Of a DNA stretch of 64,000 bases, positions 9,887 through 19,568 are shown one piece after another. The position numbers were made by a program, and so were the translations under genes. Source of the DNA: Rariglobus sp. (GTDB lineage Bacteria; Verrucomicrobiota; Verrucomicrobiia; Opitutales; Opitutaceae); NCBI GenBank assembly GCA_029266495.1, contig JAQSWS010000009.1:1-64000 (forward strand), read 5' to 3'. The notes under the pieces are model-generated. The model saw only the letters and a program-made list of their open reading frames with translations. It searched no databases and had not been told where the DNA came from. The first letter of the stretch is position 1; each line of letters starts with the position of its first letter.

Positions 9887-11829
9887 GTCACTTTCGCGTA
9901 GACGCTCCGCTCAATTTCTTCGCGGGCCGGCCCGGGCACGCCGTATTCGGGGTGCTGGTCGTGCAGGAGGTTCTGGCCGACTACCGAGAATTCGAGCGCC
10001 GGAGAGGGACGCCAGGCGAGGCGGAGATCCATCTCGGTGTAACTCGGCACCGTGGCCGCGGTGCCGCCGTTGTTGATGCGAAGGCTGTCGACCCAGCGCA
10101 ACCCGACATCGAGCTCGACATGGCCAGGCAGGTCCCACGAGGAGCGGATGGAGAACTGGTTTTGAGGGTCGGCGGTTTCGTTGAGCCCGTTGTTGATGAC
10201 ATCGACCTCGCCCGATTTTACGCGGATGTCCTCTTGAAGGAGGGTGTAGCCGGCATGCAACCTCCAGCCTTTCATCACCTCGTAAGTGGTGGTGAGTTCG
10301 AACCCGTAGGTTTCACCTTCGAGGTTATTGTCAAAGTAGAGAGGAAAGAAGAAGGGTGCGGGCGAAAGACTCAGGCTCCGCAGATCGTCGTAGTGATTAT
10401 AGAACGTCGAAAGGGAAACGAGGAGGTTGGGGGCGAGTTGTGCGCGGTAACCGAGTTCGTAGGCGATGACGGTTTCTGAGTCGAAGCCGCTGCCTCCCGT
10501 GAAAATGGGAAATCCGGTGCTCGGCTGGCGCAGATCGCGGTCGATGCGCGAGGGCATGCGGACCGCGCGTGAGACCGCGCCCCAGACCATCTGGGTGGGC
10601 GAGAAATTCCATTGCAACCGTCCACTCGGCTCGACTTCGAAGCCGGTGTAGTCGTTGTGTTCGACCTTGGTTCCGAGGGTGAGCGCCCATCCCGCTCCGA
10701 GCGTGATCTCATCCTGAATGAAGGCGCTGTAGAGATCGTGGTCCAACTCGGCCGGCAAAAAGCCCAGTCCCGGGGCGTTCTCCACCTCGTCCTGTGTGCG
10801 ACGATAACCAAGCCCCCAGACCACCTTGTTGCGCTCGCCCGGGAAAATCCGGTGCTGAAAATCGAGATCGTAAGTATCGAGATCATCCGTGAAACGCCCG
10901 GCGACCGGCGAAAATATGCTGGCGGGCACGGGTTGGCCGAGATGCGTGCGATCGTAATAGAGCTGCAGGCTCATCTCGGAATCGTTCGCCAGCGTATGCG
11001 TCCAGCGCGTCAGCAAATTACCGCCGTTCAGGTCAACGCTGCCGTCTCCCGGGCGTCCCTCGTTGTTGTCGTAGATGTCGCCTTGCACCGTGAAGGTGTT
11101 TTGCGGGGAAGGCTCGGCATCGATGCGAAAGCCGGTTCGGCGCGTATTCCAGTCGGTCGCGCTTTCAGAACCATCCTCCAGGACACTGCTGTCGCGGTCG
11201 GTGTATTTACCGTAGATCCGGAAATATACGTTGGGCGCGAGCATGCCGCCGTAACGCACGCTGGTGAGGTTCTCCAGTTCGGTCCCGGCGATGGTTTCCG
11301 CGTAGATCCCCTGCGTCTCTTTTGCAGTCTTTGTTCGGATATTAATCACGCCATTGACCGCATTGGCCCCCCAAAGTGCGCCACCGGGGCCGCTGATCAC
11401 CTCGATCCGGTCGATGTCTTCGAGCACGTAATCCTGCGCGTCCCAATAAACACCCGAGAAAAGCGGCGAATAAACCGTCCGTCCGTCCATCAGCACCAGA
11501 AGCTTGTTGCTCAGTTCAGTGTTAAACCCGCGTGCGCTGATCGCCCAGGATTGGGAATTTCGCTGGGCCACTTGCAGATTGCTGGCCAGCCGCAGCGCCT
11601 CCGGGATGCTCGTTGCGCCGGAACGGCGGATATCCTCCCCGCTGATGACCTGGATGGCGGAAGCCGTTTCGGATAATTTTTCAGGCCGGCGGGAAACGGA
11701 GGTCACCTCCAGATCCATCAGCTCCTGAAGCGTCAGTTTCTTATAAGATGCGACTTCATTCTGGCCAAACGCGCCGTAGGGGACAATGGGGAGCAGGCAA
11801 GCGAATAAGCCGAACCGCAAAGTGGTCAT
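9874..11829 (-). CDS. TonB-dependent outer-membrane receptor (paralogue 1)
   Basis: A 651-residue outer-membrane receptor. A signal peptide (about residues 1-22, ending AFGQ) is followed by a short segment with KKLTLQELMDLEVTSVSRR, then the plug domain (about 45-165; SAIQVISGEDIRRSG, ARGFNTELSNKLLVLMDGR, IDRIEVISGPGGALWGANAVNGVINI) and a barrel ending in aromatic TWRY. The plug is of the type found in small receptors of the vitamin B12/colicin I family. The ligand is unknown. It heads a minus-strand block with the YfiR-like protein and two kinases, which suggests a receptor-linked signalling circuit. A close paralogue lies at 26258-28240. No cobalamin riboswitch was recognised upstream. Confidence 0.93.
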   Translation of the reverse strand: MTTLRFGLFACLLPIVPYGAFGQNEVASYKKLTLQELMDLEVTSVSRRPEKLSETASAIQVISGEDIRRSGATSIPEALRLASNLQVAQRNSQSWAISARGFNTELSNKLLVLMDGRTVYSPLFSGVYWDAQDYVLEDIDRIEVISGPGGALWGANAVNGVINIRTKTAKETQGIYAETIAGTELENLTSVRYGGMLAPNVYFRIYGKYTDRDSSVLEDGSESATDWNTRRTGFRIDAEPSPQNTFTVQGDIYDNNEGRPGDGSVDLNGGNLLTRWTHTLANDSEMSLQLYYDRTHLGQPVPASIFSPVAGRFTDDLDTYDLDFQHRIFPGERNKVVWGLGYRRTQDEVENAPGLGFLPAELDHDLYSAFIQDEITLGAGWALTLGTKVEHNDYTGFEVEPSGRLQWNFSPTQMVWGAVSRAVRMPSRIDRDLRQPSTGFPIFTGGSGFDSETVIAYELGYRAQLAPNLLVSLSTFYNHYDDLRSLSLSPAPFFFPLYFDNNLEGETYGFELTTTYEVMKGWRLHAGYTLLQEDIRVKSGEVDVINNGLNETADPQNQFSIRSSWDLPGHVELDVGLRWVDSLRINNGGTAATVPSYTEMDLRLAWRPSPALEFSVVGQNLLHDQHPEYGVPGPAREEIERSVYAKVTWRY

Positions 11830-12196
11830 AGGGAGGACGGGGTTTGCATGCGGGCGAAAGGAGTCTTTGCGGGCCGGAGACTTCGTGAGGGGAAGGGTGC
11901 TTTACGAGGTCCGCCCATGCCAAGTATTGGCCTGAGAGGTTGTTGGTGGCGTGAAAGGGCGTCAAGTAACGTCCATTCGATCCGCTAATTAAAATCCCCC
12001 GACGGCGACCGGCGGAATTCGCGTATTCAAGGGGCAATGTCCGCGGCATCTCACCAATCCGTGCGCAGCGGAGGACAAAATGCGGCGAGAAGCGCACGCG
12101 TTCGCTCGATAAGCTGAACACAACAAGTCCTGGGGTCGTCGCGCCCGCTGCGGAGCGTGGCGGTTCCCGGTCGTCCCTCACCCGCACCTCCCCGCC
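11830..12196. other. Divergent intergenic region between TonB receptor and propionate locus
   Basis: A 367-base region separating the start of the TonB receptor (-) from the first gene of the methylmalonyl-CoA locus (+), so it must hold two promoters. I could not assign -35/-10 boxes with confidence. An AT-richer patch (about 11988-11998, CTAATTAAAAT) is the best place for a promoter element. No terminator, riboswitch or small ORF was convincing. Confidence 0.5.
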
Positions 12197-13678
12197 ATGA
12201 AGCCGCTCGTATTCAACAACACCGTGTTGCGCGATGGTCATCAATCGCTCGCGGCAACCCGCATGACGACTGCGCAGATGCTGCCTGCCGCGGCACCGCT
12301 CGACGCACTCGGTTTCGGCGCATTGGAAACCTGGGGCGGGGCCACCATCGACTCCTGTCTGCGTTTTCTGAACGAGAATCCGTTCACGCGGCTCGATCAG
12401 CTCAAGGCTGCGGCGCCACGCACACCCCACATGATGCTGCTGCGCGGACAAAACATCGTGCAATACACGAGCTTCCCCGACGATGTGGTCGAGACGTTCG
12501 TCCGCTGCTCGGCGAAACACGGGATGGATGTTTTCCGTGTGTTCGACGCGCTCAACGATGCGCGCAACCTGCGCACCGCCATCCGCAGCGTGAAGGCCGC
12601 CGGCAAACACGCGCAGGGCGCCATTTGCTACACGACGAGTCCGGTGCACACACCCGAAAAACTCGCCGCGCTCGCCGACGAACTCGTCGCGATGGAGTGC
12701 GATTCGATTTGCATCAAAGACATGGCGGGACTCCTCAGCCCGCGCATCACCTACGACTTGGTGAAGACCATCAAGTCCCGGCATACGCTCCCCATCGTGG
12801 TTCACAGTCATGAGACCGCCGGCCTGGCCCTCGCGTCTTACATGGCGGCGATCGACGCCGGAGCCGACGCGGTCGATACGTCGGTCACGCCCTTTGCCAA
12901 CGGCACCGGCCAGCCCGACACCGTGCGCATGCAGGCGGCCCTGGCCGGGCACCCCCGCGAGACGCATTACGATCCGAGGGCGCTCTTCGAGCTGCGTAAA
13001 TATTTCGAGGGCGTTGCCGCGGAACTTACGAAATTCATGAGCCCCGCCAACGACCGCGTGGACAGCGATGCGCTGTGTTACCAGGTGCCCGGCGGCATGC
13101 TCAGCAACTTCCGCACGCAGCTCGTCGAGATGAAAATGGCGGACCGTTTCAACGACGTCATGGCCGAGGTGCCGGTCGTGCGCGAGGCGCTCGGCTGGAT
13201 TCCGCTGGTCACGCCGACATCCCAGATCGTCGGCACGCAGGCCATGCTCAACGTGAAATTTGGCCGCTGGAAAAATCTCGCCCAGGCCACGATCGACATC
13301 GCCCTCGGCAAATACGGACGCCCGCCCGGTCCCATTAAACCGGAGGTGCTGGCCCTCGCCCGCAAACAATCCGGCCAGGAGCCCGTCACCGGTCGCCCCG
13401 CCGATCTGCTTGCGCCGCGCATGCCCGCGCTCCGCGAGGAGCTCGCCACCAAAAAAATCCCGCCCACCGACGAGAACGCCGTGCTCTTCGCCATGTTCCC
13501 CCGCGAAACCGAGGCGTTTTATCACCCGAAAGCCGCCGCCCCGGCCCCGGTCGTCGTCACCCCCGTCGCCGCAGGCAACGCCTCCCTCAACCCGCCGCCG
13601 TTCACCGGCAAAATTTCGCGCTATGCCCTCACCGTGGACGAGCGCCGCTACGAGACCTCCGTCGAAGTCATCAACTGA
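12197..13678 (+). CDS. Carboxyltransferase subunit, pyruvate/oxaloacetate type (5S-like, no biotin domain)
   Basis: A TIM-barrel carboxyltransferase that moves a carboxyl group between biotin and pyruvate/oxaloacetate, as in OadA, PycB or the transcarboxylase 5S subunit. Active-site landmarks: LRDGHQS (D13), the Lys that is carbamylated in the family (K174 in CIKDMAG), and metal-binding H203 and H205 in VHSHETAG. At 493 residues it lacks the C-terminal biotinyl domain of OadA and so resembles the 5S subunit. A Pro/Ala linker (about 445-470) is followed by a strand pair RYALTVDERRYETSVEVIN that looks like the first strands of a biotin carrier. It is the first gene of the locus and precedes mutA by six bases. 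A free biotin carrier is encoded at 21558-21947. Confidence 0.9.
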   Translation: MKPLVFNNTVLRDGHQSLAATRMTTAQMLPAAAPLDALGFGALETWGGATIDSCLRFLNENPFTRLDQLKAAAPRTPHMMLLRGQNIVQYTSFPDDVVETFVRCSAKHGMDVFRVFDALNDARNLRTAIRSVKAAGKHAQGAICYTTSPVHTPEKLAALADELVAMECDSICIKDMAGLLSPRITYDLVKTIKSRHTLPIVVHSHETAGLALASYMAAIDAGADAVDTSVTPFANGTGQPDTVRMQAALAGHPRETHYDPRALFELRKYFEGVAAELTKFMSPANDRVDSDALCYQVPGGMLSNFRTQLVEMKMADRFNDVMAEVPVVREALGWIPLVTPTSQIVGTQAMLNVKFGRWKNLAQATIDIALGKYGRPPGPIKPEVLALARKQSGQEPVTGRPADLLAPRMPALREELATKKIPPTDENAVLFAMFPRETEAFYHPKAAAPAPVVVTPVAAGNASLNPPPFTGKISRYALTVDERRYETSVEVIN

Positions 13679-13684
13679 TTTTTC

Positions 13685-15547
13685 ATGAGCACCACGACCG
13701 TCACCCCGGCACTCTTCGCCGAATTTCCCGCGTCCACTCCCGCCGACTGGCGCAACGCCGCCGAGGAGTTTCTCGCGGGTGCGTCCTTCGATAAAAAACT
13801 GATCACGCGCACGCCCGAAGGCATCGATCTTCAGCCCATTTATACGCAGGAGGACACCACCCGCCTGCCCGAGGCATGGCCGGGTCTGCCGCCATATGTG
13901 CGCGGCAGCGACGCGCTCGGCAGTCGTGTGGAGGGCTGGCACATTTGCCAGGAGCCCGGCGACGCCGACCCGGTGGCGTTCAACACCGCGTTGATCCACG
14001 ACCTCCAACGCGGACAAAACGCCGTCAGTGTGCCGTCCCGTCTCGCGGGCCGGCTGGACACCGTCTTGCGCGGCGTCGACCTGACGGCGGTGCCGCTCTT
14101 CATCCACGCCGGCGCCACCGCGCAACCGGTGGTCGCGGCGTTGATCGCCCTCGCCCAAAAACAAGGTCGGGCCGCAGCCGCGCTTCAGGGTGGGGTGCTC
14201 GCCGATCCGCTCGGCGAACTCGCCGCCACCGGTGCTTCGCCTGTCGTCCTGGGAGATGCCTACGGCGACATGGCCGAACTCATCCGCCAGGCGAAAAAAG
14301 ACAGACTCGCCCTTCGCACCATCGGCGTGAACGCCGCCGCGTGGGCCGAGGCCGGCGGCAACGCCGTGCAGGAACTCGCCTTCGGTCTCGCCACCGGGAT
14401 CGAGTATCTGCGCGCCCTCGATCACCGCGGACTCCCTGTCGACGAGACTGCGCCGCGTTTCCTTTTCACGTTCGCCCTCGGTTCCAATCTGTTCATGGAA
14501 ATCGCCAAGCTTCGCGCGGCACGCCTGCTCTGGGCGCGCGCGGTGGGCGCCGCCGGCGGCGGAGCCGGCGCTCAACGGCTCGTCTGCCATGGCCGCACCA
14601 CGCGCTGGAACAAGACCGTGCTCGATCCCCATGTGAACCTCCTGCGCACCACCACCGAAGCCTTCGCCGGCATCGTCGGCGGTTGCTCGGGCTTGCAGGT
14701 CGGCACGTTCGACGAATGCATCCGCACACCGGACGATTTTTCCCGCCGGCTGGCCCGCAACATCCAGATCATCCTCGCCGAGGAATGTCAGCTCGGTCGT
14801 GTCGTCGATCCCGCCGGCGGCTCCTGGTATGTGGAAACACTCACTCATCAGCTCGCCGAAAAGGCCTGGACGCTCTTCCAGGAAATCGAGCGCTTCAGCG
14901 GCATGGCCGCCGCGCTCAGCGAGAGTTACCCCCAGACCCTCATCGAGAGAACCGCCGCCGAACGCCTCGCCGCCACCGCGACCCGCCGCGACGGAATCAT
15001 CGGCACCAACCTTCATCCCAACTTGCGCGAAAAACTTCCCGCCATGGAAGTCGCCTCCGCACCGGCCACCACCACCGCGACGGGTATCAAGCGCCTCGTC
15101 CCGCGCCGTCGTGCCGAGGCGTTCGAGGCGCTGCGTCGCCGCACCGAAGGCCGGCGCCCCAAGGTGTTTCTCGCCGGGTTTGGCCCGCGCAAACAACACG
15201 CCGCCCGCGCCGAGTTTTCGTCCGGTTTCTTCGCCACCGGCGGCTTCGAGGCCGTCTCCGAAAAGAAAGGCTTCGATACTCCCGAGGCCGCCGCGCAGGC
15301 TGCGCTCGCTTCCGGCGCCCCCGTGATCGTGCTCTGCTCGACCGACGAAACGTATCCGACGTTGGTTCCCGCCTGCGCGCAGGCGCTGAAGGCCGCCGCC
15401 AGGCCTCCGATTGTCGTCCTCGCGGGCATGCCCGCGACGCCCGAGTTGCAGCAGCAGTTCAAAGCCGCCGGCGTCGATGAGTTCATCCATATCCGGGCCA
15501 ACTGCGAAAAGGTCCTCGCCGGTTTCCTCACGCAAATCGGCTTCTGA
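13685..15547 (+). CDS. mutA: Methylmalonyl-CoA mutase small (beta) subunit
   Basis: The non-catalytic partner of the heterodimeric, B12-dependent mutase that interconverts succinyl-CoA and (R)-methylmalonyl-CoA. It is 620 residues, the usual length. The TIM-barrel part contains family segments near LPPYVRG, GANLFMEIAKLRAARLLWARA-like text and DPAGGSWYVETLT. The C-terminal Rossmann-like domain (about 490-620) lacks the DXHXXG cobalamin-binding motif (FGPRKQHAARAEF in its place), as expected for a small subunit. It begins six bases after the carboxyltransferase stop and is followed after 18 bases by mutB. Confidence 0.95.
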   Translation: MSTTTVTPALFAEFPASTPADWRNAAEEFLAGASFDKKLITRTPEGIDLQPIYTQEDTTRLPEAWPGLPPYVRGSDALGSRVEGWHICQEPGDADPVAFNTALIHDLQRGQNAVSVPSRLAGRLDTVLRGVDLTAVPLFIHAGATAQPVVAALIALAQKQGRAAAALQGGVLADPLGELAATGASPVVLGDAYGDMAELIRQAKKDRLALRTIGVNAAAWAEAGGNAVQELAFGLATGIEYLRALDHRGLPVDETAPRFLFTFALGSNLFMEIAKLRAARLLWARAVGAAGGGAGAQRLVCHGRTTRWNKTVLDPHVNLLRTTTEAFAGIVGGCSGLQVGTFDECIRTPDDFSRRLARNIQIILAEECQLGRVVDPAGGSWYVETLTHQLAEKAWTLFQEIERFSGMAAALSESYPQTLIERTAAERLAATATRRDGIIGTNLHPNLREKLPAMEVASAPATTTATGIKRLVPRRRAEAFEALRRRTEGRRPKVFLAGFGPRKQHAARAEFSSGFFATGGFEAVSEKKGFDTPEAAAQAALASGAPVIVLCSTDETYPTLVPACAQALKAAARPPIVVLAGMPATPELQQQFKAAGVDEFIHIRANCEKVLAGFLTQIGF

Positions 15548-15565
15548 TCCCTACGAAATAACATC

Positions 15566-17746
15566 ATGAACTTTCCCGATTACACGAGACTCCCGCTCGA
15601 TTCCTCCGCTCCGGGTGAAGCCACCGCCGCCGACTGGCGCGCCGCCGCGACCGCCATCGCCGGTCCCGACGAACTGGGTGACTGGCAGACCATCGAGCAG
15701 ATTCCCGTGAAGCCCGTTTACGGTCCCGCCGATCTGGGCGAGGTCGGCCACCTCGGCTACACCGCGGGCATCGCGCCGTTCCTCCGCGGACCCTACGCAA
15801 CGATGTATGTGCTGAAGCCCTGGACCATCCGCCAATACGCGGGCTTCTCCACCGCCACCGAGTCCAACGCCTTCTACAAACGCAACCTCGCCGCCGGCCA
15901 GATGGGACTCTCCGTGGCGTTCGATCTCGCGACCCACCGCGGCTACGACAGCGACCACCCGCGCGTCGTCGGCGACGTGGGCAAGGCCGGTGTCGCCATC
16001 GACTCCGTCCTCGACATGCACGCGCTCTTCGCGGGCATCCCCCTCGACCGTATCAGCGTTTCCATGACAATGAACGGCGCGGTCCTTCCCGTGCTCGCGT
16101 TCTACATCGCCGCCGCCCTCGAAAACGGCGTCAAGCTGGAGCAGCTCGCCGGCACGATCCAGAACGACATCCTCAAGGAATACATGGTGCGGAACACCTA
16201 CATCTATCCGCCCGGTCCCTCGATGAAGATCATCGCGGACATCTTTGAGTTCACTTCGCAAAAGATGCCGAAGTTCAACTCCATCTCTATCTCCGGTTAC
16301 CACATGCAGGAGGCCGGCGCCACCGCCGACCTCGAGCTCGCCTACACGCTCGCCGACGGACTCGAATACCTCCGCACCGGCATCAAGGCCGGCATTGACA
16401 TCGACGCCTTCGCACCGCGTCTTTCGTTCTTCTGGGCGCAGGGCAAAAACCTCTTCATGGAGGTCGCCAAGATGCGCGCCGGCCGCCTCCTCTGGGCCAA
16501 GCTCGTCAGGCAGTTCAACCCGCAAAATCCGAAGTCGATGGCGCTCCGCACGCACTCGCAGACCTCGGGCTGGTCGCTCACCGAGCAGGACCCGTTCAAC
16601 AACATCGCCCGCACCTGCGTCGAGGCCATGGCCGCCACGCTCGGCCACACGCAGAGCCTGCATACCAACTCGCTCGACGAAGCCATCGCGCTGCCCACCG
16701 ACTTCTCCGCCCGCATCGCGCGCAACACCCAGCTCTTCCTGCAAGCCGAGTCCGGCATCTGCAGCGTCGTCGATCCGTGGGGCGGCAGCTACTACGTCGA
16801 AAAACTCACCCACGATCTCGTCGAAAAAGCGTGGGCCCATATCGAGGAGGTTGAAAAGCTCGGTGGCATGGCCAAGGCCATCGAGACCGGTCTGCCGAAA
16901 CTCCGCATCGAGGAGGCCGCCGCCCGCCGCCAGGCGATGATCGACTCCGGCCAGGAGACCATCGTCGGCGTCAACAAGCACCGCCTCGAGAAGGAGGATC
17001 CGATGGAGATCCTCGAGGTGGACAACTCCGCCGTGCGAGAATCGCAGATCAAACAGCTCAAACAACTCCGCGCCGAACGCGACGGCTCCAAAGTCCAGGC
17101 CTGCCTCGCCGCGCTCACCGCCGCCGCCAAATCCGGCGAAGGCAACCTGCTCGCGCTCAGCATCGAGGCCGCGCAGGCCCGCGCCACGCTCGGCGAAATC
17201 TCCGATGCGCTCGAAGTCGTTTACGGCCGCTACAAGGCGCAGATCCGCACCGTGGCGGGCGTTTACAACCGTGCTTTCTCGTCCGGCACATCCGAGGTCA
17301 GCCGCGTCCGCGAAATGGCCGACGCCTTTGCCGCGCGCGAAGGCCGCCGTCCGCGCATCCTCATCGCGAAGCTCGGCCAGGACGGACACGACCGCGGTTC
17401 CAAGGTCGTCGCCACTGCGATGGCCGACATGGGCTTCGACGTGGACATCGGACCGCTCTTCCAGACGCCGGAGGAAGCCGCTCGCGACGCCGTCGAAAAC
17501 GACGTGCACGCCATGGCGATGAGTTCGCTCGCCGGCGGGCACAAGACACTCCTCCCGCAGCTCGTCGCCGAGCTGAAGAAACACGGACGCGACGACATCC
17601 TCGTCTTCGCGGGCGGCGTGATTCCCGCGCAAGACTACGCATTTCTCTACGCCAACGGAGCCGCCGCGGTCTTCGGCCCCGGCACGCCGGTGCCGCGTTC
17701 CTCCTCCATCGTTCTCGAAAAAATCAGCGCGGTCGGCATGGGCTGA
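15566..17746 (+). CDS. mutB: Methylmalonyl-CoA mutase large (alpha) subunit
   Basis: The catalytic subunit of adenosylcobalamin-dependent methylmalonyl-CoA mutase, 726 residues. The N-terminal substrate barrel contains the Tyr-bearing RGPYATMY segment and [11 protein letters not shown]. The C-terminal domain carries the cobalamin motif DGHDRGSK (residues 606-613) followed by [10 protein letters not shown] and FAGGVIP. With MutA it links succinyl-CoA to methylmalonyl-CoA; in fermenting relatives this runs toward propionate. A palindromic element separates it from meaB. Confidence 0.97.
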   Translation: MNFPDYTRLPLDSSAPGEATAADWRAAATAIAGPDELGDWQTIEQIPVKPVYGPADLGEVGHLGYTAGIAPFLRGPYATMYVLKPWTIRQYAGFSTATESNAFYKRNLAAGQMGLSVAFDLATHRGYDSDHPRVVGDVGKAGVAIDSVLDMHALFAGIPLDRISVSMTMNGAVLPVLAFYIAAALENGVKLEQLAGTIQNDILKEYMVRNTYIYPPGPSMKIIADIFEFTSQKMPKFNSISISGYHMQEAGATADLELAYTLADGLEYLRTGIKAGIDIDAFAPRLSFFWAQGKNLFMEVAKMRAGRLLWAKLVRQFNPQNPKSMALRTHSQTSGWSLTEQDPFNNIARTCVEAMAATLGHTQSLHTNSLDEAIALPTDFSARIARNTQLFLQAESGICSVVDPWGGSYYVEKLTHDLVEKAWAHIEEVEKLGGMAKAIETGLPKLRIEEAAARRQAMIDSGQETIVGVNKHRLEKEDPMEILEVDNSAVRESQIKQLKQLRAERDGSKVQACLAALTAAAKSGEGNLLALSIEAAQARATLGEISDALEVVYGRYKAQIRTVAGVYNRAFSSGTSEVSRVREMADAFAAREGRRPRILIAKLGQDGHDRGSKVVATAMADMGFDVDIGPLFQTPEEAARDAVENDVHAMAMSSLAGGHKTLLPQLVAELKKHGRDDILVFAGGVIPAQDYAFLYANGAAAVFGPGTPVPRSSSIVLEKISAVGMG

Positions 17747-17754
17747 CCCCAATC

Positions 17755-17821
17755 TAGCAGAGCCGCCGCTTGCAGCGCGCCTCGTTCGCCGGAAGGCATG
17801 GCGCAAGCGCCAGCCCTGCGC
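17755..17821. repeat. Imperfect palindromic REP-like element (copy 1)
   Basis: A GC-rich imperfect inverted repeat centred near 17788, filling the mutB-meaB gap. The left arm contains CCGCCGCTTGCAGCGCGCC and the right arm GGCATGGCGCAAGCGCCAG. Both arms match the perfect palindrome at 61697-61770 closely, for example 26 of 33 positions in the left half. It could attenuate or stabilise the mutB transcript. Confidence 0.6.
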
Positions 17822-17831
17822 ACATATCTCA

Positions 17832-18959
17832 ATGACCAACGCCTCCTCACGACCCGATTGGGTGCCCGCCGACGCGGGACGTGAGTTCACCACGCATGTC
17901 GTGGAGGGGAAAACCGCGCCTGCCCCGGAGAATCGTCTACGGCGACGGCGTGTCGTTGAAACGCCCGAAGCCCTCGCCGCCGCCATCGGCACCGGCGACC
18001 GGGGCGCGCTCGCGCGCGGCATCACGCTCATCGAAAGCCGCGCCGCAACCCACCGTGCCGCCGCCGACACGTTGTTGCGCCTGCTCACGCCGCTCGCCGG
18101 CGGTGCCATGCGCGTCGGCATCACCGGCGTGCCCGGCGCGGGCAAGAGCACGTTCATCGATGCGCTCGGCGTGTTGCTCTGCGACCGGGGTCGCAAGCTC
18201 GCGGTGTTGTCCGTCGATCCCAGCAGCCCCGTCACGCATGGCAGCATTCTCGGCGACAAGACGCGCATGGAGGCGCTCTCGCGTTTGTCCAACGCCTTCA
18301 TCCGTCCGTCGCCCAGCGGAGGCGAACTGGGTGGGGTCGCCCGTCGCACGCGCGAAACCATCGTGCTCTGTGAAGCCGCAGGCTTCGACACCGTGATCGT
18401 TGAGACGGTCGGGGTGGGGCAGAGCGAGGTGCTCGTGCGTGGCATGGTGGATTGTTTCCTCGTGCTCATGGTGGCGGGCACGGGTGACGAGTTGCAGGGC
18501 ATCAAAAAAGGCATCCTTGAACTCGCCGATATTCTCTCGGTGAACAAAGCCGACGGTGACAACAAGGCCCGCGCCGAAGCCGCGCGCCGCGAGTTCAGCC
18601 GTGCGTTGCATTACCTGTCTCCGCCCGCCGGCGCGTGGCAGCCGCAGGTGCTCACGTGTTCGGCGTTGTCGGGCGAGGGGATCGCCGCGGTGTGGTCGAT
18701 GATGGAGAATTTTTTCGACGCCGGTCGCACGAGCGGAGAGTTTGCCTTTCGTCGTCAGGAGCAGGCGCAGACCTGGCTCGACGCGCTGGTGATGGAAGGG
18801 CTCCGCGAAGCCTACGCCCGCCGCAGCGGACTCGCGCCCCTGCTTGCGGAAGTCGAGGCACAGGTCCGCTCCGGCCAGCTCCCCGCACCCGAAGGCGCCC
18901 GCCGCCTGCTGGACGCGGCGGGTTTCAGTGTAGCCGGGGTCGTGGAACCCGATGCTTAG
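17832..18959 (+). CDS. meaB: Methylmalonyl-CoA mutase chaperone GTPase MeaB
   Basis: A G3E-family GTPase (MeaB/ArgK) that gates cofactor delivery to the mutase and protects it from inactivation. The P-loop is GVPGAGKST (about residues 99-107), followed by DPSSPVTHGSILGDKTRM, a family-specific block, the Walker B-like VIVETVGVGQSE and the base-recognition sequence NKADGD. At 375 residues it is slightly longer than average because of an N-terminal extension of about 45 residues. The context after mutAB makes the assignment firm. Confidence 0.95.
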   Translation: MTNASSRPDWVPADAGREFTTHVVEGKTAPAPENRLRRRRVVETPEALAAAIGTGDRGALARGITLIESRAATHRAAADTLLRLLTPLAGGAMRVGITGVPGAGKSTFIDALGVLLCDRGRKLAVLSVDPSSPVTHGSILGDKTRMEALSRLSNAFIRPSPSGGELGGVARRTRETIVLCEAAGFDTVIVETVGVGQSEVLVRGMVDCFLVLMVAGTGDELQGIKKGILELADILSVNKADGDNKARAEAARREFSRALHYLSPPAGAWQPQVLTCSALSGEGIAAVWSMMENFFDAGRTSGEFAFRRQEQAQTWLDALVMEGLREAYARRSGLAPLLAEVEAQVRSGQLPAPEGARRLLDAAGFSVAGVVEPDA

Positions 18960-19121
18960 ATCGGAAATGTCAGAACGGGGTCAGCGATCCTCGGCGGTTC
19001 GTTCCTGCCTCAAGCCGAGGAAACACAAAAAGCCGTGCATGCGCATTTCTGGGCAAGATTCGCGCAGTCTCCCGAACGTCACCGGAGTAGATTGGAGGCA
19101 ACCCGAACCCCTTTTCTCCCC

Positions 19122-19544
19122 ATGATCCAATCCATCGACCACCTGGGCATCGCCGTTCGCTCGCTCGACGAGGCGATTCCTCTCTACGAAAAGGCGCTTG
19201 GCCTCACCTGCCTCGGTCGCGAGGAGGTCGCCTCCCAGCGCGTGCGCACCGCCTTCTTCGATGTCGGTGGCGTGCACTTGGAGCTGCTTGAGCCCACCGC
19301 CCCGGAGAGCCCCATCGCCAAGTTCATCACCGATCGCGGCGAGGGCATTCACCACATCGCGTTCCGCACCGACGACATCAGCGCGCAGCTCAGGCAGGCG
19401 TCCGGTGCCGGCGTGCGGCTTATTCACGAAACCCCTTTCGATGGCGCCGCGGGGAAACTCGTGGCCTTCCTCCATCCGAAGTCCACGCGCGGCGTGCTCA
19501 CCGAGCTGTGCGCCGTGAAACCGGGCGCCGCCGTCGCTCATTGA
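19122..19544 (+). CDS. mce: Methylmalonyl-CoA epimerase
   Basis: A VOC-fold metalloenzyme that converts (R)- to (S)-methylmalonyl-CoA, the isomer used by the carboxyltransferase. The start is set at 19122 (MIQSIDHLGIAV), giving 140 residues; the frame is open 29 codons further upstream without homology. Metal ligands appear as H7 in IDHLG, a Glu in the GVHLELLEP segment, the His in GIHHIAFR and a late Glu in LTELC. It is 24 bases upstream of the methylmalonyl-CoA carboxyltransferase gene, the enzyme that uses its product. Confidence 0.94.
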   Translation: MIQSIDHLGIAVRSLDEAIPLYEKALGLTCLGREEVASQRVRTAFFDVGGVHLELLEPTAPESPIAKFITDRGEGIHHIAFRTDDISAQLRQASGAGVRLIHETPFDGAAGKLVAFLHPKSTRGVLTELCAVKPGAAVAH

Positions 19545-19568
19545 GAACGTAACCGAAAAACCACTACC

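Noticed and set aside
11880-11950. Possible TPP riboswitch (AGGGTGC followed by CTGAGAGG) in the divergent region
   Set aside because: The spacing is too large and the second conserved half is missing. The genes on either side have no thiamine link.
11756-15535. A 1259-codon open frame on the minus strand over the first two genes of the metabolic locus
   Set aside because: It is opposite carboxyltransferase and mutA, which have clear homology. Its composition (Arg/Gly/His-rich, no domains) is that of an antisense frame in GC-rich DNA.
15551-18565. A 1004-codon minus-strand open frame over mutB and meaB
   Set aside because: Same reason: low-complexity, no motif, and lies opposite two well-supported genes.
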